Assembly: GCA_951329385.1 (NCBI GenBank) | Contig: OX589614.1 | Location: forward strand, 7,243,067 to 7,307,066 | Origin: Polia nebulosa | Lineage: Eukaryota > Arthropoda > Insecta > Lepidoptera > Noctuidae | Length of the DNA stretch: 64,000 nt | Reading direction: 5' to 3' | Shown: positions 11,533 to 24,075 of the stretch, one piece after another | How the letters are laid out: each line of letters opens with the position of its first letter | Position numbering within the stretch: the stretch's first letter is position 1 | The notes under the pieces: generated by a model | Databases searched by the model: none | Told to the model about the DNA's origin: nothing | Seen by the model: the letters and a program-made list of their open reading frames with translations, nothing else | Translations under genes and position numbers: made by a program

Positions 11533-12119
11533 AAATGTACCTAACAATTTTAGTGGTTGTGTGGATTACACAACTGTGGGTGGATAAAGAAGTCCAAAAC
11601 TTTGTTGTTGTTGAACCAAGGATATTCTTAGGTTTATAGTTCATCATAATCATACATATCAAATGTTACAACTTTCTGATTTTATAATTCAATAATTGTC
11701 TTGACTCAAAATAACTTTATCACACCGTTTACAATTGCACAGATCACATCCACATCTTGTCAAAGTAACAAACAACCGGCTTCGTAGCCGTTCAATAGAC
11801 AGTGAGCTTGTAAGGCATCAAACAATTCTAAATTTATTTGAAATTGATTTGGTTATGCTTACGCTATAATGTCATTCTGACACAAAAAGCTGTCGACGTT
11901 TCAGAACTTTGCTTTCACTGGGTAAGGATGAATTAAAAGCACCGAGTCGGTTCCTTCCTTCCTTCCGACAATAATGCCCAATTCCATTTGAAGAACCTCT
12001 TTTCAAAGCGAAGACCAGCGGCCAGTTAAGATGTAAAGATTTATAAAGTTATTTAGAGCAACCGTAAATTGAAGGTATTTGGCCGAACCAAATCTGTCAG
12101 CCCTAACACCTGGAATACG

Positions 12120-15100
12120 AACCCACCCTCAATCCAATTTTAAACATTGATAAAATTAGACGGTCTTTGCTCCCACGAAATGTTATAATTTTCTTTGAAA
12201 TCGTAATATCTACCCGAATCAAATTGATGCGGTAAGTTAAGGAAAACAAGTACTAAGTATAGATAAAGTAAAGCTAACATGAGGTTTAGTCATGGAGGTT
12301 GAGAAAAATCTGTAAAACGAAGACTGTGGAGTACGAACCCACAATTCAACTTTAAGCATTGATAAAATAAGACAGATTTTGCTCCCACTAAATGTAAGAG
12401 TGACCAGTGGTGGCACAGTGTTAACAACCGCGACTTATAAGTAGTAAATCGTTAGTTCAAACCCAGGCAGGCGCTTTACTTTATGTTATTTAATCAACAC
12501 TGCTCTCAAAACGGTGAAGGAAAACATCGTGTTTTCTTTCTTTTCTTTCGAACACTTCCGGACCACAAATTAAGCATGGAAATATTAAAACGTTGTATTC
12601 ATCGTAAAACAAACGCTAGGAATTAAGTATAGAAATAGACAAGATATCATGAGGTTCAGTTCTGGGAGTGGCAAGACGAAAAAATTAAAATATGTTATTG
12701 AGAACGATCAAACTGATCAAGTTGAGCGGTATTTGCTGTCATTAATACTGGAATATCACCTGCCAACCCTATCAAAATATTCGACGACATAGAATTAATA
12801 TACAAATTCGCTAAATTCTCGAAGTCCGTACAAAATATTGACAAAGTAAGACGGCTCCTTCAGTCAAGGTTACACAACGAAAGAAAGAATTACTTTCTTG
12901 GAATCGAAATGGCAATATCTTACCGAATCAAGTTAACGCGGTAAGTAGAAAAATAACATGAAAAAGTCCTCTGCTGGACCGAAAGTGGTACGAGAAAATA
13001 TTTAAAACTGTTGTATGCATCGTAAAACAAGCCGGTAGGCATGAAGTATAGAAATAGACAAGTTACGACGAAGGTTAATGACGAAATAAAAATATGAAAT
13101 GAACAAGAAAGATCCCGATCCCATTTATCAAGTTAAGCGGTCTTTGCTGTCATTAATACTGGAATATTGGTAAGAATTTTCTTTGGAATCTGAACAGCAA
13201 ATTTTTTGTAGAGCTGTTGCTCAAACTCTAAACATTGATAAAGTTCGACAGTCTTTGCTGTCACGTAAAACAAACGCTAGGAATTAAGGAAATATAAAAA
13301 GGTGGAATTGGTCACTATGGAACAAGCTGCTTTGATTTAGTAAAAGAGATAGACAAGTTATCATGATTCTCAGTCATACTGACTCACGAGCTCGTGTTAC
13401 GGTACTTACGGTATCAATTTATTCTGTCAGAAAAAGTTCTAGACATTTTAGAAGTTAAACCTCAACTAGGTAGTAATTCCGCTAACGGAGTATTACAATA
13501 TCAACTGTGGTGCACCGCACTAACACTATTTGTAGACACCGATAACTGGACGAACAAGTAGTATGACCAGATCAATGAGAATTATCTTTTGATAGAAAAT
13601 GAAATACTTATTGACTGGGAATGTTAAATCGTAGTATAGGGTAAAATATCCACAATCCAACGATGAGCTCGAGTACCAGCGCATTAATTTTATGCAAACG
13701 GTTAAGTTTAGCACTTTCTGTTTCTTGAAATAGAATTGAAAGTATTTGCCCTAATCGAATCAATAAGTTTAAGAGCAACACGCGTGGAGTATAGAGTATA
13801 AAGCCACAATCTAACTTTAAGCATTGATAAAATTAGACGGTCTCTGCCTCCACGAAATGATAGAATTTTCTTTGTAATCGACCAATTCTATGTCGATTTC
13901 AAAGAAGAAAGAACCCGAATCAAGTTGATGCGGTGAGCGGAAATTTGACTTTAAAAAAACCTCTGCTGGACCGAAACTGGAACGTAGAAATATTCAAAAC
14001 GGTAGTGTTCATCGTAAAACCAGTCGCTGTGAATTAATTGTGGACAAAGAAAAGCTCTAGCTTCGGTCTAATCATGAAGCTGATTAATTCATGCTTTTAT
14101 ACCGGTTTAGAACGATAAGAAACCGCGTCTTAGAGAAGTACATCGTAGAAATACACACTACGTTCTAAACATTGACAAAGTTAGGCGGTCTTTACTGTCC
14201 CGAGTATACTGGAACAAATGTACCTAATAATTTGTTGGTTGTGTTCATTATACCGCTGTGTGTGAAGGGTTAAGTTAAGAGATAGAAAAGTATCACATTT
14301 TTCAGTCATGCATGATGACTGGTGAGTTCGTGATATGCTATCACGTAATTTTGGTACAAACATTTTTCAACATTACAGAAATGTAACCTTAAACCAAAGA
14401 ATAACAACAGTGGGAAATCACATTTGGAAGCAAAACATAACATCCAGTGTGTAGTATTTTTACACCACAGTACTTAACACTGTTGAAGTCAGACGGTCGT
14501 TGCTGACACAACTTCTCGACTACATGTAAGAATTCCTATTAAAAGAAGTTCTTACATAGAGAACATTCGTAAATAAATAATCGAGAATAATTCTTTCACT
14601 AAGAATTTTATTACTTTCGATAACTTTGAAATGGAAATATCAATCCGAATCAAATTGATACGATCAGCCTAAAGTGAACACATTAATTCCACTGGTGAAC
14701 CGAAACGAAAGCATAAAAAATATTCAACTGGTATCGCTTGCACTTGCGTAAAATACGCTGACACGGCGAGGATAGATGCCAGCCCCATTACAGAAGAGGC
14801 TGGCACACTTGGGGAACAAGCTAGTACAGTTGAAGAAAACGGCACACATTAATCCTCTTCTTCTTAGCGTGTTGATGGCAAATTTAATTAAATATTATGC
14901 TTGGCCCAGTATTCAGCGACGTCAATTGCAGTCGCTGACGCAGCTATAAAGTTAGACGATCTTCGTTGTCACGATTTCTTTATGTAATGTAAGAAATTAC
15001 TTTCATTGACATTAAAATCGAAAAATCTACCCGAACCATATTGAGGCGGTTAGTGTAAAGTGGTCACAAACAGTACCGAAACTTGGACATGGAAATATAA

Positions 15101-15600
15101 AAAAGTGGAATTGGTCATGATGGAACAAGCTGCTCTGATTTTATAAGTGGATTAAACAAATGATCATGATGATGACAATGATGATTATGATTCTCAGTCA
15201 TAATGACTCACGAGAACTTTAAGCATTGATAAAATTAAACGGTCTCTGCCTCCACGAAATTTTAGAATTTTCTTTGAAATCGACTATATCTATAACGATT
15301 TCAAAGAAGAAAGAACCCGAATCAAGTTGATGCGGTGAGTGGAAATTGGACTTCAAAAAAACCTCTGCTGGAACGAAACTGGAACGTGGAAATATTCAAA
15401 ACGGTAGTGTTTATCGTAGAACCACTGTGAATTAATTGTGGACAAAGAAAAGCTCATGCTAGCTTCGGTCTAGTCATGAAGCTGATTAATTCATGCTTTT
15501 ATACCGGTTTAGAACGATCAGAAACAGAGTTTTAGAAAAGTACATCGTAGAAATACACACTAGGTTCTAAACATTGACAAATTTAGACAGTCTTTACTGT
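12120..15600 (+). repeat. Duplicated array block, copy 1 (also 17,420-20,170 and 28,150-30,860)
   Basis: The subunit order and almost every base of this block are repeated at 17,420-20,170 and 28,150-30,860, each with the same internal SINE and the 'ccgcactaacactatttgta' segment. Small differences are mostly short indels. Copy 2 breaks off at about 20,191 inside the 'attacagaaga' hairpin loop and jumps to another block. Confidence 0.75.
12400..12550 (+). mobile_element. tRNA-derived SINE, copy 1
   Basis: The head 'agtggtggcacagtgttaac' matches a RNA polymerase III A box (TGGCnnAGTGG) and 'agttcaaacccaggc' a B box (GTTCRANNCC), about 40 bases apart. The tail 'cggtgaaggaaaacatcgtg' is the lepidopteran SINE signature. 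The same junction with array sequence is seen in all seven copies, so a single insertion was later carried by block duplication. Confidence 0.75.
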
Positions 15601-15969
15601 CGCGAGAATACTGGAACAAATGTACCTAACAATTTTAGTGGTTGTGTGCATTACACAACTGTGGGTGGATAAAGAAGTCCAAAACTTTGTTGTTGTTGAA
15701 CCAAGGATATTCTTAGGTTTATAGTTCATCATAATCATATCAAATGTTACAACTTTCTGATTTTATAATTCAATAATTGTCTTGACTCAAAATAACTTTA
15801 TCACACCGTTTACAATTGCACAGATCACATCCACATCTTGTCAAAGTAACAAACAACCGGCTTCGTAGCCGTTCAATAGACAGTGAGCTTGTAAGGCATC
15901 AAACAATTCTAAATTTCTTTGAAATTGATTTGGTTATGCTTACGCTATCATGTCATTGTGGCACAAAAA

Positions 15970-16333
15970 CTTTTTAACAAAAAAATTAACCGACGAAAAA
16001 GAACTAAAAGGCAAAAAATAAATAAACCTTTTAAAGTCTTGAGTAATGAGCATATTTACCTACATAAAATATCAAATTTTATATAAACTAATTTTGAGTC
16101 GGCGCCAAACAACAATCTGATTATTAAATATCTAAATTTTATAAGTACTTACAAATGAAGAAGGCTGTAAGTAGGTAATTAATCATTTTAATAATTGGCG
16201 CCGACTCAAAATTAGTATATATAAAATTTGATATTTTATGTAGGTAAATATGCTCATTACTCAAGACTTTAAACGGTTTATTTATTTTTTGCTTGTTAGT
16301 TCTTTTTCGTCGGTTAATTTTTTTGTTAAAAAG
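15970..16333. mobile_element. Foldback element with ~137-bp arms
   Basis: The left arm 15970-16106 (ctttttaacaaaaaaattaa... to ...gagtcggcgcc) is matched by its reverse complement at 16197-16333 with few differences; the spacer is 90 bases. The ends include 'ttaaccgacgaaaaa', related to the 'aaccgacttc' family. Uninterrupted subunits read 'ggcacaaaaagctgtcgacg' at this place (27,930). Confidence 0.8.
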
Positions 16334-17188
16334 TTTTTTATTTTATGATTTTTTGTGGCTCGCATCATATTTTAACACTCTGAGGCTAATTTCTAATCCT
16401 CCATAATTCCTCTGGTCACTGAGCTGATGATGTAACCATTCTTCCATGAAGTTTCCAGGATATTGACCAGTTGAGGTTACCTCCAATATTGTAAAGACGT
16501 CTTTTCTTCAAAGCATATTATGTTGTATTTGTCACTAAAACCAGTTTTATATCTAACTTATATTGTGTAGGAATGGTATGGTTTCCATCATCAGCTCAGT
16601 TTCAGGATGTGATGATTCCTAAATGCAAATACCTGATTAAGTTATGAAAAGTAAACAGAAACAATATTCGTGCCCAATTTTGAGGTTCTCTCTCAATTTT
16701 TTCAGGATCCCATGATCAGATCCTGATGTCCTTGACATGGGACCACCCTTGAGGTATACCCTATCTAAGAAAAGTAGAATCATCAAAATCGGTTCATAAA
16801 TAACGGAGCGAGGGACGAACATACATATAGAAACGCTAAACGTATCCACAATTTTCGAGGTTTTCTCTCCATTTTATCAGGTTTCCATTGTCACATCCTG
16901 ACGTCCTTGACATGGGACCACCCTTGAGATATACCCTATCTAACAAATAAAGAATAATCAAAATCGGTTCATAAATAACGGAGTGAGGGCCGAACATACA
17001 TACAGAAACGCTAAACGTGCCCACAATTTTCGAGGTTTTCTCTCAATTTTATCAGGTTTCCACTGTCAGAGCCTGACTTCCTTGATATGGGACCACCCTT
17101 GAGATATACCCCATCTAACAAAAAAAGAATAATTAAAATCGGTTCATAAATGACGGAGTGAGGGCTCCTCCTTTTTTTCGTCGGTTAA
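16334..17188. mobile_element. Right part of the 15.97-17.19 kb insertion, with 173-bp tandem repeats
   Basis: Three direct copies start at 16,669, 16,841 and 17,015 (period about 173 bp; the third is truncated near 17,164), each containing 'ccttgacatgggaccaccct' or a close variant. The segment ends 'ttcgtcggttaa' at 17188, the inverse of the left foldback end, so the 1.2-kb insertion may be one compound element. Array sequence resumes at 17,189. No long frame. Confidence 0.7.
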
Positions 17189-17710
17189 AAAGCTGTCGAC
17201 GTTTCAGAACTTTGCTTTCACTGGGTAAGGATGAATTAAAAGCACCGAGTCGGTTCCTTCCTTCCTTCCGACAATAATGCCCAATTCCATTTGAAGAACC
17301 TCTTTTCAAAGCGAAGACCAGCGGCCAGTTAAGATGTAAAGATTTATAAAGAAATTATTTACAGCAACCGCAAATTGAAGGTATTTGGCCGAACCAAATC
17401 TGTCAGCCCTAACACCGGATGGAATACGAACCCACCCTCAATCCAATTTTAAACATTGATAAAATTAGACGGTCTTTGCTCCCACGAATTGTTATAATTT
17501 TCTTTGAAATCGTAATATCTACCCGAATCAAATTGATGCGGTTAGAGTTAAGGAAAACAAGTACTAAGTATAGATAAAGAAAAGCTAACATGAGGTTTAG
17601 TCATGGAGGTTGAGTAAAAATCTGTAAAACGAAGACTGTGGAGTACGAACCCACAATTCAACTTTAAGCATTGATAAAATAAGACAGTTTTTGCTCCCAC
17701 TAAATATAAG

Positions 17711-17863
17711 AGTGACCAGTGGTGGCACAGTGTTAACAACCGCGACTTATAAGTAGTAAATCGTTAGTTCAAACCCAGGCAGGCGCTTTACTTTATGTTA
17801 TTTAATCAACACTGCTCTCAAAACGGTGAAGGAAAACATCGTGTTTTTTTTTCTTTTCTTTCG
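17711..17863 (+). mobile_element. tRNA-derived SINE, copy 2
   Basis: Same A box, B box, tail and junctions as the copy at 12,400; carried by block duplication. Confidence 0.75.
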
Positions 17864-19260
17864 AACTAGCACACTTCCGGACTACAAATTGAGCATGGAA
17901 ATATTAAAACGTTGTATTCATCGTAAAACAAACGCTAGGAATTAAGTATAGAAATAGACAAGATATCATGAGGTTCAGTTCTGGGAGTGGCCAGACGAAA
18001 AAATCAAAATATGTTATTGAGAACGATCAGACTGATCAAGTTAAGCGGTATTTGCTGTCATTAATACTGGAATAATGGTATAATTTCCTTTGAAATTGAA
18101 ATAGAAATATCTGTGAAGATCAAGTTTAAGCGGTCAGTGCAAAGTGGACACAAAAAAGCCACCTGCCAACCCTATCAAAATATTCGACGACATAGAATTA
18201 ATATACAAATTCGCTAAATTCTCGAAGTCCGTACAAAATATTGACAAAGTAAGACGGCTCCTTCAGTCAAGGTTACACAACGAAAGAAAGAATTACTTTC
18301 TTGGAATCGAAATGGCAATATCTTACCGAATCAAGTTAACGCGGTAAGTAGAAAAATTACATGAAAAAGTCCTCTGCTGGACCGAAAGTGGTACGAGAAA
18401 AAATTAAAACTGTTGTATGCATCGTAAAACAAGCCGGTAGGCATGAAGTATAGAAATAGACAAGTTACGACCAAGGTCAATGACGAAATAAAAATATGAA
18501 ATGAACAAGAAAGATCCCGATCCCATTTATCAAGTTAAGCGGTCTTTGCTGTCATTAATACTGGAATATTGGTAAGAATTTTCTTTGGAAACTGAACAGC
18601 AAATTTTTTGTAGAGCTGTTGCTCAAACTCTAAACATTGATAAAGTTCGATAGTCTTTGCAGTCACGTAAAACAAACGCTAGGAATTAAGGAAATATAAA
18701 AAGGTGGAATTGGTCACTATGGAACAAGCTGCTTTGATTTAGTAAAAAAGATAGACAAGTTATCATGATTCTCAGTCATACTGACTCACGAGCTCGTGTT
18801 ACGGTATCAATTTATTCTGTCAGAAAAAGTTCTAGACATTTTAGAAGTTAAACCTCAACTGGGTAGTAATTCCGCTAACGGAGTATTACAATATCAACTG
18901 TGGTGCACCGCACTAACACTATTTGTAGACACCGATAACTGGACGAACAAGTAGTATGACCAGATCGATGAGAATTATCTTTTGATAGAAAATGAAATAC
19001 TTATTGACTGGGAATGTTAAATCGTAGTATAGGGTAAAATATCCACAATCCAACGATGGGCTCGTGTACCAGAGCATTAATCTTATGCAAACGGTTAAGT
19101 TTAGCACTTTCTGTTTCTTGAAATAGAATTGAAAGTATTTGCCCTAATCGAATCAATAAGTTTAAGAGCAACACGCGTGGAGTATAGAGTATAAAGCCAC
19201 AATCTAACTTTAAGCATTGATAAAATTAGACGGTCTCTGCCTCCACGAAATGATAGAATT

Positions 19261-19299
19261 TTCTTTGAAATCGACCATTTCTATGTCGATTTCAAAGAA
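19261..19299 (+). repeat. Conserved 15-bp inverted repeat in subunit
   Basis: TTCTTTGAAATCGAC (19261-19275) and its exact complement (19285-19299) flank a 9-base loop. Related 13-bp stems occur near 10,420 and 15,280; near 13,870 one base is mismatched. Other subunits carry only the left half, so the hairpin arose by partial inverted copying in one lineage and was then duplicated. Confidence 0.7.
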
Positions 19300-20190
19300 G
19301 AAAGAACCCGAATCAAGTTGATGCGGTGAGCGGAAATTTGACTTTAAAAAAACCTCTGCTGGACCGAAACTGGAACGTGGAAATATTCAAAACGGTAGTG
19401 TTCATCGTAAAACCAGTCGCTGTGAATTAATTGTGGACAAAGAAAAGCTCTAGCTTCGGTCTAATCATGAAGCTGATTAATTCATGCTTTTATACCGGTT
19501 TAGAACGATAAGAAACCGCGTCTTAGAAAAATACATCGTAGAAATACACACTACGTTCTAAACATTGACAAAGTTAGGCGGTCTTTACTGTCGCGAGTAT
19601 ACTGGAACAAATGTACCTAATAATTTGTTGGTTGTGTTCATTATACCGCTGTGCATTAAGTTAAGAGATAGAAAAGTATCACATTTTTCAGTCATGCATG
19701 ATGACTGGTGAGTTCGTGATATGCTATCACGTAATTTTGGTACAAACATTTTTCAACATTACAGAAATGTAACCTAATATCTTAAACCAAAGAATAACAA
19801 CAGTGGGAAATCACATTTGGAAGCAAAACATAACATCCAGTGTGTAGTATTTTTACACCACAGTACTTAACACTGTTGAAGTCAGACGGTCGTTGCTGAC
19901 ACAACTTCTCGACTACATGTAAGAATTCCTATTAAAAGAAGTTCTTACATAGAGAACATTCGTAAATAAATAATCGAGAATAATTCTTTCACTAAGAATT
20001 TTATTACTTTCGATAACTTTGAAATGGAAATATCAACCCGAATCAAATTGATACGATCAGCCTAAAGTGAACATATTAATTCCACTGGTGAACCGAAACG
20101 AAAGCATAAAAAATATTCATCTAGTATCGCTTGCACTTGCGTAAAATACGCTGACACAGCGAGGATAGTTGCCAGCCCAATTACAGAAGA

Positions 20191-21986
20191 ATTAGTAATT
20201 CCGCTAACGGAGTATTACAATATCATCTGTGGTGCACCGCACTAACACTATTTATTGACCCCGATAGCGGGACGAAATAGTAGTATGACCAGATCGATGA
20301 GAATTATCTTTTAATAGAAAATGAAATACTTATTGACTGGAAATTTTAAATCAACTCATAAGAGTCGATAGCTGTCTTTTGAAATGTGAAATTTTTCATG
20401 AGTCTTCTGAGCACAGCACTCAAGAAGGTAAAAAAGAAGAAATATCAGCCGTTTACGATTTACGTTACCATCAGCCCCAGAAGATCAATGAAGCCTAAAA
20501 CTTGATAATTATGCGGTCTTCGCTAACACGATCACACGCATAACTTTCAATTATTTCAAATAAGTTCCCTACGTGATTTCCAAAGTTGATGATTCAATTT
20601 TTATTACGCGGTGTTCCGATAATTCAGTTGTACGATGTTTTATTCCATCGATGCTTTATTGGTGCGATGTAACGTTTGTGCGAACAATCCTGTTGCGAAA
20701 ATCCCTACAGCGATTGCTTATTAGTTCGGTAATTTATTCATTCGATAGCCCACCGCCTACTGTTGTCCGTGACATTTAATTATTTATCTTATTATTAATA
20801 ATAGACCAGTGTCGCTACCCAAGACGCAGGTGGAGTGAATGGAGAGCTATTGCTCAAACTCTAACCATTGACAAAGTTAAAATGTAATAATTACTTCCCA
20901 TCACTTTGAAATCGAAATGGAAATATCTACCCCAATCAAATTGATACTGTTAGCGTAAAGTGGACACAAACAAGGGCCCCACAGGTGAACCGAAACAGAG
21001 TGGAAATATTAAACCAGTATCGCTAGAACTTGCGAAAAATACGCTGACAAAGCGAGGGTGGAGGCAAGAAAGATAGATAAAATACACTTTATTGTACAAA
21101 GCTAAGGTCGAACAGACCGAATGAGCTACTCGTATTTCTCGAACTCTAAAGTAAGACGGCCTTTGCTATTACGATAACTCTAAAAGACGTAAGAATCAGT
21201 TTCAATGACAATGTAATTAAATTTCTACACGAATCAAATTCAAAAATCAACTTCTATTAAGTTGATGCGGTAATTGTAAAGTTAATTTTTAAACGGCCAC
21301 TTCTGGATCGAAACTTGACCATAGAAATATTAAAAATGTTATCTTTATTCGAAGAACAAACTGCGCAAAAGTATTACGTACAGAGATAGACAAGCCATCA
21401 TGATACTCAGTCATGCTGGCTGATGAGTTCGTGTCATGCTAACACGTCATTGTTTCATTCTGGCGGAAAAGTTGCAAATCCAGTTTTAAGGACCTAAATA
21501 TAGCGATAAAAATTGACGTTGGGACTAACGTCAGTCAAAAACGTGAAAATGTAGAAATACCAGGCTGCTGAAAATTCATATTACACTATGATCCTATGAT
21601 CGAACTTTAAAAAGCATTGATAAATTTAGACGGTCTTTGCTGTCAAAATATAAAAATATTCAATTGAGAAATGTATGGAAATCCTATGTAATATTAGGTT
21701 ATGCTCACACAAGCTGGCAAGCAGTTGCAGTGATTTTTTAGTGTTCACACTAAAAAATCAAGCTAAACTTCGAGTTACACTACCACGCTATACTAGCGCA
21801 ACAAGTAGTCAACGTTTCAGAAATTAAACCTCTTCTAAATATTACGCTACGAGTTATGTATAGCGATAGACAAGCTATTATACTGCTCAGTCATGCTAAG
21901 ACACCGCACTAACACTATTTATTGACAGCGATAGCTGGACTACCTAGCAGTATGGTGAAGTGGTAAGGTTGGTTTCCCTTTAAGGG
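20191..21986 (+). repeat. Duplicated array block, second type, copy 1
   Basis: The run of subunits here, from 'attccgctaacggag' to 'gtatggtgaagtggtaaggt', recurs at 31,318-33,092, 34,762-37,825 (with a rearrangement at 36.26-36.92 kb) and 62,340-64,000. Each copy holds the CGTGTCA-TGC-TAACACG hairpin (21430-21446 here). Confidence 0.75.
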
Positions 21987-22339
21987 CCTACCTCCAGTAA
22001 AGTGCCATAAAACGGGTACTTTCTAAAGCCTACTCCTTGGTAACGGCTAGGGTAATGGTTTTGAATAAAATATATATTTAGCATTGATTCATGTACTTTA
22101 TTTGTAACATTACGGTTTTTCAATGTAACTAATAGTTTTGCCTTAAAAAAATATTTAACAACATGCTACTCTATTTGCTATTTTGCCTACTCCTCATAAA
22201 CGGCTATGATATTTAAAACTATTTTTACACAGACTAGTTGATCGTTAGATGTTCTTTTGATGGTACATAGCTTATCTAAATCAATCAATATTTTTCAAAG
22301 AAAGTCTTACAAAGTAAGGTCTAATCCGTTTAAAGTATA

Positions 22340-22683
22340 TATTCTGGCTCACTATGGGGGCGGAGTCAGTCGCGCGCTAACATTGAGACGGGACGGCTGT
22401 GTCGCTCGCTGCTCCGCCGTGCTATCGTCCGACTAAGCGAATACGTATGTGTTAGTGCAAATATTTACTAAGTTTTTGTTTTAGTGTGCGCTCAGAGACT
22501 AGCTCGCCGCAGAGGACCCAGCGTGATCGTGCGCGTGGACGCTTTAGATTTGTAGACTACTTTCTTTTTTAATTTGTAAATACTTTTGTTTACTTATATT
22601 GTGCATTGTGTAAATAAATAATAATGCCAAGACCAACTAAATCAAGAAAAAATGCAGTTCTAAAGGCTAATAAAATGCATCTG
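22340..22683 (+). promoter_or_regulatory. GC-rich promoter-like segment with candidate first exon
   Basis: In AT-rich surroundings, 22,350-22,545 is GC-rich. It is followed by an AT-rich leader and an ATG at 22624 opening MPRPTKSRKNAVLKANK, a basic peptide that stays open about 40 codons into apparently intronic sequence. A possible but weak donor (GTTTTG) lies at 22684. I do not recognise the peptide. It could be the 5' end of a transposon gene or a captured gene start. Confidence 0.25.
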
Positions 22684-22929
22684 GTTTTGTTAGTACCTAC
22701 CTACTTATTATACCTAAATAATATCTATACCCACTCTATTCGCTGAGAGAAAAAATGAAAGATAAACAAACCATAAAAAGTAAAATATCATGAGAAGATG
22801 TTTATTTCATTGAACAACCAAATACACATATTTCAAACATTTGAACTATTATTTTCCTGTATTTTACAATAATATCAATATATTTAATGTTTAAACAAAA
22901 AAGGTATTATTAAAACCAAAACTGTCCTG

Positions 22930-22956
22930 TTCGTCTATGCGTCTGTCCGTCTGTTT

Positions 22957-22990
<34 letters not shown>

Positions 22991-23105
22991 CTGTACGTCA
23001 GTCCGTCTCTCCGTCAGCGACTGTCTGTCTGTCCGTCTGTCCGTCAGTCCGTCTGTGCGACTGTCCGTCTGTTCGTCTATCCGTCTGTCCGTCTGTCCAT
23101 CTATC
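22930..23105. repeat. Imperfect tetranucleotide microsatellite (GTCT/GTCC)n
   Basis: About 170 bases of 'gtctgtccgtctgtccgtca' type repeats. Frames read through it on both strands are low-complexity Ser/Val/Cys or Arg/Thr/Asp artefacts. Confidence 0.9.
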
Positions 23106-23280
23106 CGGTGATTCTACATTTGAACCACTCGCTTCGGTTATCGGTTCAATTCTAGAATCCTTTGCTTGCTCAGACTTCAATACAAGTACTCGCACCAAAA
23201 ACCAGAAAACTGATAAAAAAGAAATACAAGTTTTAGCAGAGCAAAACTGTGAAAGAGTATTAAAATTTTCTAATTTTTAG
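23106..23280 (+). CDS. Unassigned short open frame ending in TAG (possible 3' exon)
   Basis: Reading GGT GAT TCT from about 23107 gives an open frame of about 57 codons ending at TAG 23278-23280. It contains FEPLASVIGSILESFACSDF and a Lys-rich stretch, more protein-like than its surroundings. There is no ATG; upstream the frame runs back into the pyrimidine-rich microsatellite, which could act as a polypyrimidine tract. I do not recognise it. It may be the last exon of whatever begins at 22,624, or chance. Confidence 0.2.
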
Positions 23281-23998
23281 AATAAGCTGTGTTTTATTTG
23301 TAACATTATAAAGAGAGCATTGAGTAGTAAACTGTTACCAGTACCGTTGCAAAAACCGTCTAAAGTACGATACAACTTATATGTACGAGTAGTATCGACA
23401 AAATTCGTAAAACCGATCACGAAGTGAAGAGTTCCGTAATTAGGATGCATAGGTATTTATGCATGCACATTATTGTTTTTATCAATCACAATCGAGAAAT
23501 TTAATGAAATACAAACTTACATATTTAGTTTTTATTTCATTGAATCTCAAGATAAAATTGTGAAAATCAAAGTTATCCTTGGGGTTGTAACCGAAAATCA
23601 TACTAACAACCAATTGTCTTGAATAAAATATGTTTATACGGAACCCAAGGCGCGCGTGTCCAACTCGCACTTTGTCGATTTTTACCTAGGTGTAGGTACC
23701 TACTTATAGTCTATGCAAATGACGTACTTTTCTATTATAGAGAAAATGTTACAAATCATTTATAAAGTTTTGAGGGTGGCATATGAATGTAACTCTAAAA
23801 AGCTGAATCAATCTTGGTTAAATTCGAAAGAGACTAGATAACTGGATTTGAATTTATGCTATATTGCTATCATTCCAGTTTGAGTTTTTTTTTTAAGTTA
23901 TTATTTATTTATTAATTACCTACTTAGTATTTATAAACGAATATAATAACTTAAAACATAACACAATACTCACTTCTCCAATGTCTGAAAATGCTAAA

Positions 23999-24075
23999 CA
24001 GTTGTTGTTGTTGTTGTGTTGGTGTTGTTGATGTGTTGGTGTGTTGTGTTGTTGTTGTTGTTGTTGTGTGTGTCT
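23999..24075. repeat. (TTG)n/(TG)n microsatellite
   Basis: A run of 'gttgttgttgttgtgttggt' type sequence within the 2.4-kb insertion. No coding value. Confidence 0.9.

Larger units (their letters stand above)
17420..20170 (+). repeat. Duplicated array block, copy 2
   Basis: Near-identical to 12,120-15,600 and 28,150-30,860. It ends by a deletion junction at about 20,191, where the 'attacagaaga' sequence passes directly into 'attagtaattccgctaacgg' of a different subunit. Confidence 0.7.

Noticed and set aside
12400..12550. Possible tRNA gene
   Set aside because: A- and B-box matches exist, but the acceptor stem does not fold and the lepidopteran SINE tail follows.
22937..23198. Open frames of 66-72 codons on both strands
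   Set aside because: They are translations of the (GTCT/GTCC)n microsatellite, with no non-repetitive content.
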